DNA of 64,000 nucleotides from Anaeramoeba ignava (Eukaryota; Metamonada; Anaeramoebidae). Positions within the stretch are counted from its first letter, which is position 1. Each line of letters starts with the position of its first letter. The stretch is from assembly GCA_028826165.1 (NCBI GenBank), contig JAPDFW010000061.1:62001-126000 (forward strand), read 5' to 3'. A program made the position numbers and the translations under genes. The notes under the pieces are model-generated. The model was not told the DNA's origin and ran no database searches. It saw only the letters and a list, made by a program, of their open reading frames with translations. Below are positions 40,555 through 54,200 of this stretch, one piece after another.

Positions 40555-40627
40555 CTCTCGGGGGAGGGCTCGAACCTCCAACCTTTTGATTAACAGTCAA
40601 ACGCGCTGCCGATTACGCTACCCAAGA
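40555..40627 (-). tRNA. tRNA-Asn (anticodon GTT)
   Basis: A 73-nt cloverleaf on the minus strand. The acceptor stem TCTTGGG pairs with CCCGAGA (one T-G pair), with discriminator G. The D arm is GCG/CGC-type, the anticodon stem TTTGA/TCAAA has loop CTGTTAA, and the T arm GGAGG/CCTCC has loop TTCGAGC. No intron and no encoded CCA. A run of T follows on the minus strand, fitting a Pol III terminator. It is identical to the copy at 45325-45397 and is the only GC-rich island in the satellite region. Confidence 0.97.
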
Positions 40628-40839
40628 TATTTTAATTAATAATTTAATTTAAATTATTTTTTTTTTCTTATTTTTTTTTTTAAAAAATTTATATTATTAA
40701 TTTAAAAATTTTTTATTTTTTTTTATTTATTTTTTTTTAATTAATTTTTATTCATTTTTTTTCATTTTTTCTTACTTATTAATTATTATTTATTCCATTT
40801 AATTCATTTTTTATCATTTTTTTTAAATTAATTTTCAAA

Positions 40840-42785
40840 TTAAATATTAATTAAATATTAATTTATTTTTGATTAAAATATTTATTCCACTTTTTTTTAT
40901 TTAAATTAATATAAATTATTTTAATAATAAATATTAAATATTAATTAAATATTTTTTTGTTTTGAATTATTTATTAATTATTTTCAAATTAAATATTAAT
41001 TAAATATTAATTAAATTTTGATTAAAATATTTATTCCACTTTTTTTATTTAAATTAATATAAAATATTTTAATAATAAATAATAAATATTAATTAAATAT
41101 TTTTTTGTTTTGAATTATTTATTAATTATTTTCAAATTAAATATTAATTAAATATTAATTAAATATTAATTTATTTTTGATTAAAATATTTATTCCACTT
41201 TTTTTATTTAAATTAATATAAATTATTTTAATAATAAATATTAAATATTAATTTAAATATTTTTGTTTTGGATTATTTATTAATTATTTTCAAATTAAAT
41301 ATTAATTAAATATTAATTAAATATTTATTTATTTTTGATTAAAATATTTATTCCACTTTTTATTTAAATTAATATAAATTATTTTAATAATAAATATTAA
41401 ATATTAATTAAATATTTTTTGTTTTGGATTATTTATTAATTATTTTAATAATAAATATTAATTAAATATTAATTAAATATTTATTTATTTTTGATTAAAA
41501 TATTTATTCCACTTTTTTTTATTTAAATTAATATAAATTATTTTAATAATAAATATTAAATATTAATTAAATATTTTTGTTTTGGATTATTTTCAAATTA
41601 TTTTCAAATTAAATATTAATTAAATATTAGTTAAATATTAATTTATTTTTGATTAAAATATTTATTCCACTTTTTTATTTAAATTAATATAAATTATTTT
41701 AATAATAAATATTAAATATTAATTAAATATTTTTTTGTTTTTGGATTATTTATTAATTATTTTAATAATAAATATTAATTAAATATTAATTAAATATTAA
41801 TTTATTTTTGATTAAAATATTTATTTCACTTTTTATTTAAATTAATATAAATTATTTTAATAATAAATATTAAATATTAATTAAATATTTTTTGTTTTGA
41901 ATTATTTATTAATTATTTTCAAATTAAATATTAATTAAATATTAATTAAATATTAATTTATTTTTGATTAAAATATTTATTCCACTTTTTATTTAAATTA
42001 ATATAAATTATTTTAATAATAAATATTAAATATTAATTAAATATTTTTATTTTTGAATTATTTATTAATTATTTTCAAATTAAATATTAATTAAATATTA
42101 GTTAAATATTAATTTATTTTTGATTAAAATATTTATTCCACTTTTTTTTATTTAAATTAATATAAATTATTTTAATAATAAATATTAAATATTAAGTAAA
42201 TATTTTTTTATTTTTGGATTATTTATAAATTATTTTCAAATTAAATATTAATAAAATATTAATTAAATATTAATTTATTTTTGATTAAAATATTTATTCC
42301 ACTTTTTTTTATTTAAATTAATATAAATTATTTTAATAATAAATATTAAATATTAATTAAATATTTTTTGTTTTGGATTATTTAATAATTATTTTCAAAT
42401 TAAATATTAATTAAATATTAATTAAATATTAATTTATTTTTGATTAAAATATTTATTCCACTTTTTATTTAAATTAATATAAATTATTTTAATAATAAAT
42501 ATTAAATATTAATTAAATATTTTTTTATTTTGAATTATTTATAAATTAATTCCAAATTAAATATTAATTAAATATTAATTAAATATTTATTTATTTTTGA
42601 TTAAAATATTTATTTCACTTTTTTTTATTTAAATTAATATAAATTATTTTAATAATAAATATCAAATATTAATTAAATATTTTTTTATTTTGAATTATTT
42701 ATTAATTATTTTCAAATTAAATATTTATTAAATATTAATTAAATATTAATTTATTTTTGATTAAAATATTTATTCCACTTTTTGA
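40840..42785. repeat. Satellite family B, first block
   Basis: About a dozen monomers of 149-159 bp (landmark TTCCACTTTT at 40885, 41034, 41193, 41351, 41507, 41665, then 41824, where one base differs, and 41980). Each has ATTAAATATTAATTAAATAT runs and a GTTTTGGATTATTTATTAAT segment. A tRNA-proximal spacer (40628-40840) holds only A/T-rich sequence. Confidence 0.9.
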
Positions 42786-45320
42786 ATTAAAAATATAATT
42801 AAAATTAAATTATATTTATTAATAATATTTAATTATTTTTATTATTTATATTAATTTGAAATTAAATCCAAAAATAAAAATTAAATAAAATAAATTTAAA
42901 TATTAATATTTATTTATTAATTAAAATATTTTTATTCCACTTTTTTTTGAATTAAAAATATATTTAAAATTAAATTATATTTATTAATAATATTTAATTA
43001 TTTTTATTATTTATATTAATTTGAAATAAAATAAAAATAAAATTAAATAAAATAAATTTAATTATTAATATTTATTTATTAAAAATATTTTTATTCCACT
43101 TTTTTTGATTAAAAAATATACTTAAAATTAAATTATATTTATTTATAATATTTAATTATTTTTATTATTTAAATTAATTTGAAATAAAATAAAAATAAAA
43201 TTAAATAAAATAAATTTAATTATTAATATTTATTTATTAAAATATTTTTATTCCACTTTTTTTGAATTAAAAAATATATTTAAAATTAAATTATATTTAT
43301 TAATAATATTTAATTATTTTTATTATTTAGATTAATTTGAAATAAAATCAAAAAATAAAATTAAATAAAATAAATTTAATTGTTAATATTTATTTATTAA
43401 AATATTTTTATTCCACTTTTTGAATTAAAAATATATTTAAAATTAAATTATATTTATTAATAATATTTAATTATTTTTATTATTTAAATTAATTTGAAAT
43501 TAAAATCCAAAAAATAAAATTAAATAAAAATAAATTTAATTATTAATATTTATTTATTAAAATATTTTTATTCCACTTTTTGAATTAAAAATATATTTAA
43601 AATTAAATTATATTTATTTATAATATTTAATTATTTTATTATTTAGATTAATTTGAAATAAAATCAAAAATAAAAAATAAAATTAAATAAAAATAAATTT
43701 AATTATTAATATTTATTTAATTAAAATATTTTTATTCCACTTTTTTTGAATTAAAAAATATAATTAAAATTAAATTATATTTATTAATAATATTTAATTA
43801 TTTTTATTATTTATATTAATTTGAAATAAAATCCAAAAATAAAATTAAATAAAATAAATTTAAATATTAATATTTATTAATTAAAATATTTTTATTCCAC
43901 TTTTTTTGAATTAAAAATATAATTAAAATTAAATTATATTTATTAATAATATTTAATTATTTTATTATTTAAATTAATTTGAAATAAAATCCAAAAATAA
44001 CAAAATAAAATAAATTTAATTATTTATATTTATTATATTAAAATATTTTTATTTTAATTATTTTTATTTTTTAAATTAAAAATAAATTTAAAATTAATAA
44101 ATTAAAATATTTTTATTCCATTAAAAATATTATTTATTATTTTTATTATTTAGATTAATTTGAAATAAAATCAAAAATAAAATTAAATAAAAAATAAATT
44201 TAAATATTAATATTTATTTAATTAAAATATTTTTATTCCACTTTTTTTTGATTAAAAAATATAATTTAAAATTAAATTATATTTATTAATAATATTTAAT
44301 TATTTTTATTATTTAAATTAATTTGAAATTAAAATCAAAAAATGAAATTAAAAAATAAATTTAATTATTAATATTTATTTATTAAAATATTTTTATTACA
44401 CTTTTTTTGGAATTAAAAAATATATTTAAAATTAAATTATATTTATTAATAATATTTAATTATTTTTATTATTTAAATTAATTTGAAATAAAAATCAAAA
44501 ATAAAATTAAATAAAATAAAATTAATTATTAATATTTATTAACTAAAAATATTTTTATTCCACTTTTTTAATTAAAAATATAATTTAAAAATTAAATAAT
44601 ATATTTATTTAATAATATTTAATTATTTTTATTATTTAAATTAATTTGAAATAAAATCAAAAATAAAATTAAATAAAATAAATTTAATTATTAATATTTA
44701 TTAACTAAAATATATTTATTCCACTTTTTGAATTAAAAATATATTTAAAATTAAATTATATTTATTAATAATATTTAATTATTTTTATTATTTAAATTAA
44801 TTTGAAATAAAATCAAAAATAAAATTAAATAAAATAAATTTAATTGTTAATATTTATTTACTAAAATATTTTTATTCCACTTTTTTTTGATTAAAAAATA
44901 TAATTAAAATTAAATTATATTTATTAATAATATTTAATTATTTTTATTATTTAAATTAATTTGAAATAAAATCAAAAATGAAATTAAAAAAATAAATTTA
45001 ATTATTAATATTTATTTATTAAAATATTTTTATTCCACTTTTTTTGAATTAAAAAATATAATTAAAATTAAATTATATTTATTAATAATATTTAATTATT
45101 TTTATTATTTAAATTAATTTGAAATAAAATCAAAAAATAAAATTAAATAAAATAAATTTAATTATTAATATTTATTAACTAAAATATATTTATTCCACTT
45201 TTTTTTGAATTAAAAAATATATTTAAAATTAAATTATATTTATTAATAATATTTAATTATTTTTATTATTTAGATTAATTTGAAATAAAATCCAAAAAAA
45301 TAAAAAAAAAGATAAAAAAA
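42786..45320. repeat. Satellite family A, second block
   Basis: About 16 monomers of roughly 155-165 bp of the same type as 39910-40550. Some are truncated or rearranged (for example around 44030-44160). The block ends at the second tRNA-Asn. No gene was found on either strand. Confidence 0.9.
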
Positions 45321-45324
45321 ATAA

Positions 45325-45397
45325 CTCTCGGGGGAGGGCTCGAACCTCCAACCTTTTGATTAACAGTCAAACGCGCTGCCGATTACGCTACCCAAGA
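45325..45397 (-). tRNA. tRNA-Asn (anticodon GTT), second copy
   Basis: Same 73-nt sequence, stems and flanks as 40555-40627, exactly 4,770 bp away. The flanking satellite A end and the downstream spacer are also near identical, so it was copied together with satellite DNA. Confidence 0.97.
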
Positions 45398-45599
45398 TAT
45401 TTTAATTAATAATTTAATTTAAATTATTTTTTTTTTCTTATTTTTTTTTTTAAAAAATTTATATTATTTATTTAAAAATTTTTTATTTTTTTTTATTTAT
45501 TTTTTTTTAATTAATTTTTATTCATTTTTTTTCATTTTTTCTTACTTATTAATTATTATTTATTCCATTTAATTTATTTATTTATCATTTTTTTAAATT

Positions 45600-46870
45600 A
45601 TTTTCAAATTAAATATTAATTAAATATTAATTTATTTTTGATTAAAATATTTATTCCACTTTTTTTTATTTAAATTAATATAAATTATTTTAATAATAAA
45701 TATTAAATATTAATTAAATATTTTTTTGTTTTGGATTATTTATTAATTATTTTCAAATTAAATATTTATTAAATATTAATTAAATATTAATTTATTTTTG
45801 ATTAAAATATTTATTCCACTTTTTTTTATTTAAATTAATATAAAATATTTTAATAATAAATAATAAATATTAATTAAATATTTTATTGTTTTGAATTATT
45901 TATAAATTATTTTCAAAATAAATATTAATTAAATATTAATTTATTTTTGATTAAAATATTTATTCCACTTTTTTTTATTTAAATTAATATAAATTATTTT
46001 TAATAATAAATATCAAATATTAATTAAATATTTTTGTTTTGGATTATTTATAAATTATTTTCAAAATAAATATTAATTAAATATTTATTAATTTTAATTT
46101 ATTTTTGATTAAAATATTTATTCCACTTTTTTTTAATTAAATTAATATAAAATATTTTAATAATAAATAATAAATATTAATTAAATATTTTTTTATTTTG
46201 GATTATTTATTAATTAATTCCAAATTAAATTTTAATTAAATATTAATTAAATTTTAATTTATTTTTGATTAAAATATTTATTCCACTTTTTTTATTTAAA
46301 TTAATATAAATTATTTTAATAATAAGTATTAAATATTAATTAAATATTTTTGTTTCGGATTATTTATAAATTATTTTGAAATAAAATATTAATTAAATAT
46401 TAATTAAATTTTAATTTATTTTTGATTAAAATATTTATTCCACTTTTTTTTAATTAAATTAATATAAATTATTTTAATAATAAATAATAAATATTAATTA
46501 AATATTTTTATTTTGGATTATTTATTAATTATTTTCAAATTAAATATTAATTAAATATTTATTTATTTTTGATTAAATATTTATTCCACTTTTTTTTTAT
46601 TTAAATTAATATAAATTATTTTAATAATAAATATTAAATATTAATTAAATATTTTTTTGTTTTGGATTATTTATAAATTATTTTCAAATTAAATATTAAT
46701 TAAATATTTATTTATTTTTGATTAAATATTTATTCCACTTTTTTTTTTATTTAAATTAATATAAATTATTTTAATAATAAATATTAAATATTAATTAAAT
46801 ATTTTTTTGTTTCGGATTATTTATTAAATTATTTTCAAAATTAAATATTAATTAAATATTTATTTAAAAA
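45600..46870. repeat. Satellite family B, second block
   Basis: About eight monomers of the 150-160 bp B type, ending within about 50 bp of the stop codon of the Nup133-like gene. Landmark TATTCCACTTTTT recurs throughout. No gene is present. Confidence 0.9.
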
Positions 46871-46919
46871 TTTGTTTATTTTTATTTATTTTTTATTTAA
46901 AATAATTTAAATTTTTAGT

Positions 46920-49900
46920 TTATTTTTGTCGATTTTGTAAATTGTTTGCAAATTGACTTAAATTACTCAAATTTGTATAAATTTCAGAAAGACTCAAATT
47001 CTCTTTTTGTATTTCAGATTCTTGACTAAGAATATTACTTGCTTTTTCATATTCAGATAACTTAAATTCAATTCTCCATAACATTGAAAAACTTTCTATT
47101 GGATATTTCAATACAAAATTTTGAAACTGATCAGGATATTTTGAATTCAAATCAAAAGTTGAATGAATTTTCTTGTTTTGAATCAAATAACGAAAAACAG
47201 TTTCAGAAAAAAAATTCATTTCTTCTTTTCCATTTTTTTCCAAGTATTTTTCCAAATATTTTCCAACTAATTCAGGCTTTTTTGTATAATCACAAACAAA
47301 AGTAATTGAATCAAAATCTTCATATTTTTCCGACAAAAAAAGGGCTTCTTCTTCTAGTTTCAAGCAAACCAATGATTTTAATATTTTGTGTTTTTTTGGG
47401 ATCAAAACGGGCAAGTTTTCTTTTGTAAATTTCACAAACAAAAAATCACTTAGTGAAACAAATTGTTGAATAAGATCATGAGTTTGAATTTTTTGCAAAT
47501 GATTTCTCTGTTTTTTTTGGAGAGTTTGAATTATTTTTGCTGTTATTTTCCAGCATTTTTTAGCACAAACATTGAATTCGTGAGAAAAAATATATAATTG
47601 ATTCAAATTACTGCTTTGAATTAACTTGAGAAATAGCAGCTCTTCCATATGATCATTACTGAAATTTTTGGGGAAATCTTTCCCTAAATCGGATACATTG
47701 ATATCAAAGAAAAATTCCACAAATCTCAGGTAAAAAGTCTTTCCCACAAAAATGATCAAGAGAATAATTTTGTTTAAATCTTCAATTCTATTGATGTATT
47801 TCTTTTCCAGCCAATCCTTCTTATTTCTCTGAACTGCGTTAATGATTTTGTTGATATTTTTTGTTATTTCACTTGGATTTGCGAAATGAGTCTTTAAAAA
47901 GTCAATATAATTTTGTTTGTTTTTTTTGTTTAAATCAAGATCTAGAATCGAAACCATTTCGTAATAAATGAGATCATTTCTATTTTCATTGAAATGGTTT
48001 AAAATTTGGGAAGTAATTGCAATTTTTTCTTCAAATTCTAAGATTGATTGGATTGTTTTTTGATCCAATTTGGAGAGTAGATTGTATTCTTTCAAAAAAT
48101 CATTCAACAAGAATACATCTTCCAATTTTTTGGATTGTTGGTTTTTCTCGCTGAAGAATTGGCTAATAAAATCGAAAAGTTGTTTATAATTTTGTGTATT
48201 TTCGTTGTTTTCTTTGGATTGTTTAAAAATTTTATGGGATGAAATGATTTTTTGAAGATTTTCTTGGTCGTTATTTTTATAAAGTTGGAAAGCGATATTT
48301 ATTATGTTTTCATTATCACTTTCATTATCACTTTCGATATCACTTTCAATATTAATTTCACTTTCATTTTCATTTTCATTTTCATTTTCATTTTCTTTGA
48401 TTTGATAAACATATTTTTGAGTAACAATAAAAATAGAATCATCAATTTTTTGAGAACCAAGAACAAAATTTTCTTCATTTCCAAAAACAATTTGATCTGT
48501 TTTAACTTCTTTTAAATTTTGAATTGTTGAAGTGATTATAATTTCTGGTGTTGTTATAATTTGAATAAATAAATTCTCTTCTTTTTTTGATTCTAAAGCA
48601 TAAAATTGAAGTTTTTCAAGATTTAGATTAAAATTATTTGGAGGAAAACTCACATAAATTTTGTAATTATTTTGGAAAATAATTTCTTCTTCTTTAAATA
48701 CAAATTGAGCAACAGAAAAATTTTGTTTTTGAAGATCATTTAAAATTTGGAAAAGTATGAAAATATTTTGACTAATCAAAAAAAAAAAAAAAGGAAACCA
48801 AATTTAGAATTAATTTTTTGTTTCCAAAAAAAAAAAAGGAGTTTACTTTAAAATTTGGAAATCAAGAAGTTTGATTTGAGTTTTATCTTTTTCATCTTCT
48901 AAGTTTTGGTTCAATTGATTTGAAATTTGCTTTTTGATGTTAATCTCCCATTTTTTAAGAAGATTTGGTTCTTCTTTTTCCAAATTGAGTTGAAATAATT
49001 GAAAGTCTTTTGATTTCAAAACGAAAATTTGGTTTTGGTTTTGCAAAAGACGAATAATTGGTTGAGAATTTGATTGAGAATTTTGGTCATTTTTTCCAAA
49101 AAAAGGAGATAATAAAAGATTAAATAAATTTTTAAGCAGATTGAGTTTTCCAAATCTATTAATTGAAATTGTAAAAATATTTTCTTTGTTTGATTTCAGA
49201 AAAACGAGGTCTAAATTTCCCAAAGAAGTTCCAAGAAGAATTATTTCTTCATAAATTGTATTATTTTGGGATTTATGATCCAAACAAGAAATTGCGGAAG
49301 TGATTTTTTCTTTTGAATCCAGAATTGATTCTTTTTCTTGAAGATAAACATCTTTGTTTTGATTTTTTTCTTGATTATTTTTTCTTGATTATTTTCTTGA
49401 TTTTTTTCTTGATTTTTTTCTTGATTTTTTTCTTGATTTTTTTCTTGATTTTTTTCTTGATTTTTATTTGATACAAACCAATCTTTAATGTTTCCTGTTT
49501 TTGAAATTAAAAATATGTTTTGAAGTGATTTTGTTTTTTGATTTTGCTTTGTTATTATGGATTTGACTTCGAAATTTTCTTTTTCTTCTTCTTTTTCTTC
49601 TTCATGAAAAATTGAGAAATTGAAAAAGTTTTTCTAGAAGATGTTTTTATAATTTTTTTTTGCAAATTAAAATTAATTTTGAAATTAGTTTAAAAATTTA
49701 AATTGATTTATAAATTGAAATTGATTTATAAATTGAAATTGATTTATAAATTGAAATTGATTTAGAAATTGAAATTGATTTATAAATTGAAATTGATTTA
49801 TAAATTGAAATTGATTTGGAAATTGAAATTGATTTATAAATTGAAATTGATTTGGAAATTGATTTATAAATTGAAATTGATTTAGAAATTAAAATTGATT

Positions 49901-51030
49901 TATAAATTGAAATTGATTTATAAATGGAAATTGATTTATAAATTGAAATTGATTTAGAAATTGAAATTGATTTAGAAATTGAAATTGATTTGGAAATTGA
50001 TTTATAAATGGAAATTGATTTATAAATTGAAATTGATTTGGAAATTGATTTATAAATGGAAATTGATTTATAAATGGAAATTGATTTATAAATTGAAATT
50101 GATTTGGAAATTGATTTATAAATGGAAATTGATTTATAAATTGAAATTGATTTATAAATTGAAATTGATTTATAAATTGAAATTGATTTATAAATGGAAA
50201 TTGATTTATAAATTGAAATTGATTTATAAATTGAAATTGATTTATAAATTGAAATTGATTTATAAATGGAAATTGATTTATAAATTGAAATTGATTTAGA
50301 AATTGAAATTAATTTATAAATTGAAATTGATTTATAAATTGAAATTGATTTAGAAATTGAAATTGATTTATAAATTGAAATTGATTTGGAAATTGGTTTA
50401 TAAATTGAAATTGATTTATAAATTGAAATTAATTTATAAATTGAAATTAATTTATAAATTGAAATTGATTTATAAATTGAAATTGATTTGGGAATTGATT
50501 TGGAAATTGATTTATAAATTAAAATTGAAATTGGTTTATAAATTGAAATTGATTTATAAATTGAAATTGATTTGGAAATTGAAATTGATTTGGAAATTGA
50601 TTTAGAAATTGAAACTAACTTCTTTAGATAAAATATCCCAAATCCAAATTGTAGATTTTTCATTTAAACTTGCCAAAAAATTATTTTGGAGATTAAATTG
50701 AAAATCTTTAGAATTAAATTTTGATAAAAAATCTTGAACTTGATTTGAATGATTTAATTTTTTAATTAGAAGATTTTCAATTAATTCATTTTCTAAATCA
50801 TTTTCTAATTCAATTTCATTTTCTAATTCATTTTCCAATTCATTTTCTAATTCATTTTGATTTTGATTTTCTAATTCATTTTCTAATTCATTTTCTAATT
50901 GATTTTGATTTTGATTTTGATTTTGATTTTGATTTTGATTTTCTAAATCAATTTCTAATTCATTTTCTAAATCATTTTCTAATTCATTTTCATTTTGATT
51001 TGAAAATTTTTCGTTATTTTTTTTATTCAT
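46920..51030 (-). CDS. NUP133: Nup133-like nucleoporin (Y-complex), three exons
   Basis: Structural nucleoporin of the Nup107-160 ring of the nuclear pore. Exons are 51030-50620, 49633-48847 and 48771-46920. The N-terminus has an acidic, repetitive Asn/Glu/Leu head, then beta-propeller pieces (FLASLNEKSTIWIWDI, NIFLISKTGNIKDWFV, EIILLGTSLGNLDLVFL). These are followed by a helical-solenoid C-terminal half whose end (LFLSEKYEDFDSITFVCDYT, LEKYLEKNGKEEMNFFSETVFRYLIQ, then SMLWRIEFKLSEYEKAS) matches the Nup133 C-terminal pattern. The protein stops soon after (NLQNRQK), roughly 200 residues earlier than usual, next to satellite DNA. A 1-nt shift near 49380, in an A run of an EKNQ repeat, separates the second exon's first part. 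Nup155 was considered, but the EKYEDFD block fits Nup133 better. Confidence 0.75.
49634..50619 (-). repeat. Nup133 intron 1, 18-bp minisatellite
   Basis: Intron bounded by GTTAGT (50619) and TCTAG (49635-49634). It is filled with about 50 copies of an 18-mer, TTGATTTATAAATTGAAA, with G/A variants at fixed places. Because 18 is a multiple of 3, long frames such as SISIYK on the minus strand or KLIYKL on the plus strand stay open; they are artefacts. Confidence 0.85.
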
Positions 51031-51206
51031 TTTTTAATTAAAAAGGAAAAAAAAATGAAAAACAAAAAAAAAAATTTTTCTTTTTTTAATTTTTTTTTAA
51101 TTTTAATTTTTTCATTTTTTTCCTTTTTAATTTTTTCCAATTTAAAAAACAAACAAAACAAAAACAAAAACAAAAAAGAAAAAGAAAAAAAAAGCAAAAA
51201 AAAAAA

Positions 51207-54200
51207 ATGGAGAAAGAAAAACAACAACAAAAACAAAAACATTATGGATTTTTATTATTAACGATAATATTTGAAGTAGCAATGCTTGTAATATATGGAT
51301 TATGGATGGATTACGACACATCATATAATCAAGACAGCGGAGAAACAGATGAAAGAGTAGATCTGTTTTATTATTTCTTTATTGACGTTGCAATTATGAT
51401 TTTTGTCGGTTTTGGTTTTTTGATGGTTTTTTTGAAACGTTATGGTTATTCTTCTGCTGGTTATACTTACTTCATTTCTGCTGTTGCTTTCCAATGGGCT
51501 ATTGTTACAAATTCTTTCTTTGCTCAAGCTAATGATTCTTCTTGGGGTAAAGTCGCTTTAAATTTGGAAGTTATGATAGAAGGTCTTTATGCTGCGGCTG
51601 CTGTTCTCATTTCTTTCGGGTATTTTTTTCTTTTTTCTTTTTTCTTTTTTCTTTCTTTTTTATTTTTTTTTCTTAATTAATTTGGAAAAAAAAATTTTTT
51701 TATAATAACTAATTTAAATATATATTTAAATATAAATTTATTTACAAATTTATTTATATGTTTAATTATATATTTATTTATATATTTATTTATAAATTTA
51801 TTTATAAATTTAATTATTAATTTAATTATTAATTTATTTATAAATTTAATTATATATTTATTTATTAATTTATTTACAAATTTAATTATTAATTTATTTA
51901 CAAATTTAATTACAAATTTAATTATTAATTTATTTATAAATTTATTTATTAATTTATTTATTAATTTATTTATAAATTTATTTATAAATTTATTTATAAA
52001 TTTATTTATTAATTTATTTATATATTTATTTATTAATTTATTTATAAATTTAATTATAAATTTAATTACAAATTTAATTACAAATTTAATTACAAATTTA
52101 TTCATTAATTTATTTACAATTTTATTCATTAATTTATTTATTAATTTATTTATTAATTTATAAATAAATTTTAATTATTAATTTAATTATTAATTTATTT
52201 AAATTTAATTATATATTTATTTATTAATTTATTTATTAATTTATTTATTAATTTATTTATAAATTTATTTATTAAATTTATTTATTAATTATAAATTTAT
52301 TTATTAATTTATTTATTAATTTATTTATTAATTTATTTAATTTATTTATAAATTTATTTATTAATTTATTTATAAATTTAATTATATATTTATTTATTAA
52401 ATTTATAAATTTATTTTATAATTTATTTTAATTTAATTAAATTTATTTATAAATTTATTTTAATTTATTAATTTATTTACAAATTTATTTATTAATTTAT
52501 TTATTAATTTATTTATTAATTTATTTATTAATTTATTTATAAATTTAATTATTAATTTATTTAATTATATATTTATTTATTTATTTACTAATTTATTTAT
52601 AAATTTAATTATTTATTTAATTATTTATTTAATTATCAATTTATTTACTAATTTATTTATAAATTTATTTATATTTAATTTAAATTTATTTATATATTTA
52701 ATTATAAATTTATTTACAATTTTATTTACAATTTTTATTTACAATTTTTATTTATAAATTTATTTATTAAATTTATTTATAAATTTATTTATAAAATTAT
52801 TTATAAATTTATTTATTAAATTATTTATAAATTTATTTATAAATTTATTTATTAATTTATTTATTAAATTTATTTATTAATTTATTTACAAATTTATTTA
52901 TTAATTTATTTATTAATTTATTTATAAATTTAATTATAAATTTATTTATAAATTTATTTATTAATTTATTTATTAATTTAATTATAAATTTATTTATTAA
53001 TTTATTTATAAATTTAATTATTAATTTATTTATTAATTTATTTATAAATTTATTTATTAATTTATTTATAAAAAAAGAGCTGTTCTGGGAAAAACAACAC
53101 CAACACAACTTCTCATAATGACATTTTTCGAGTTAATATTTTACAGCTTAAATTATTATATCGGATTCCTTAAAGTACAAGCAGTTGACATTGGAGGATC
53201 AATGATTATTCATGCATTTGGAGCATTTTTCGGAGTTTCAGTTACAACAGTACTTACTTCTCGAAAAGAAACAAAGGATCACAAATTAAATGGATCTTCT
53301 TATACTTCAGATTTGTTCTCTCTTCTTGGAAGCATTTTCTTGTGGATTTTCTGGCCTAGTTTTAATGCTGCTCTTGCTGAACCTGGTGCTCAATATCGTG
53401 CTGTTATTAATACAACTCTTTCTTTAACAGCTTCTTGTTTAATGGCTTTTGTTGTTTCTTCGATTTTCCATCACGGTAAATTTGATATGGTTGATATCCA
53501 AAATGCTACTTTAGCTGGTGGTGTTGCTGTTGGTTCAAGGTTTGTTATATTCATAAATTTTTATATATTTATTTTTTTGAACTTTTCAAATTATTGGAAA
53601 TTTTTCGATTAAAAATTTTTCCTTTCACATTTTTTTGGAAAATTTTTCTGATTTTTTTTATTTTTAATTAAAAATTTTTTAGTGCTGATTTAGTTATTAA
53701 TCCTGTTGGTGCTTTTTCTTGTGGTTTAGCTGGTGGTTTTGTTTCAACTCTTGGATTCTCTTATTTCGCTTCAAAAATTACTAAAATTTTTGGAATTCAA
53801 GATACTTGTGGTGTTCAATTGTAAATCAAACAATTTAATTTTAAATCAAACAATTTATTTCAAATTAAACAATTTAAATAATTTAATTTAATTTAATTTA
53901 ATTTAATTTAAATCAAATAATTTAATTTAATTTAATTTAATTTAATTTAAATCAAATAATTTAATTTAATTTAATTTAATTTAATTTAATTTAATTTAAT
54001 TTAATTTAATTCAATTTATTTTAAATCAAACAATTTATTTTAAATCAAATAATTTAATTCAAATAATTTAATTCAAAAAATTTAATTTAATTTAAATTCA
54101 ATTCAATTTAATTAGTTTACATGGATGGCCTGGAATTATTGGAGGAATTGCTTCATCAATTGCAATCGCAAGAGCAAAAAATCACAGAGATCCTTATTTA

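Noticed and set aside
40555-45397. Transposon with tRNA-derived SINE
   Set aside because: Both tRNA copies are perfect cloverleaves with T-run terminators and no SINE tail or target-site duplication. They are carried as part of the satellite unit.
49698-50663. 321-residue minus-strand frame with SISIYK repeats
   Set aside because: It lies in the 18-bp minisatellite intron of the Nup133-like gene. It is open only because 18 is divisible by 3, and its frame does not join the flanking exons.
51027-51324. Overlapping short frames at the Rh/Nup133 divergent promoter
   Set aside because: They are made of Phe/Lys runs from poly-T and poly-A DNA. The only supported coding here is the Rh exon from 51207.
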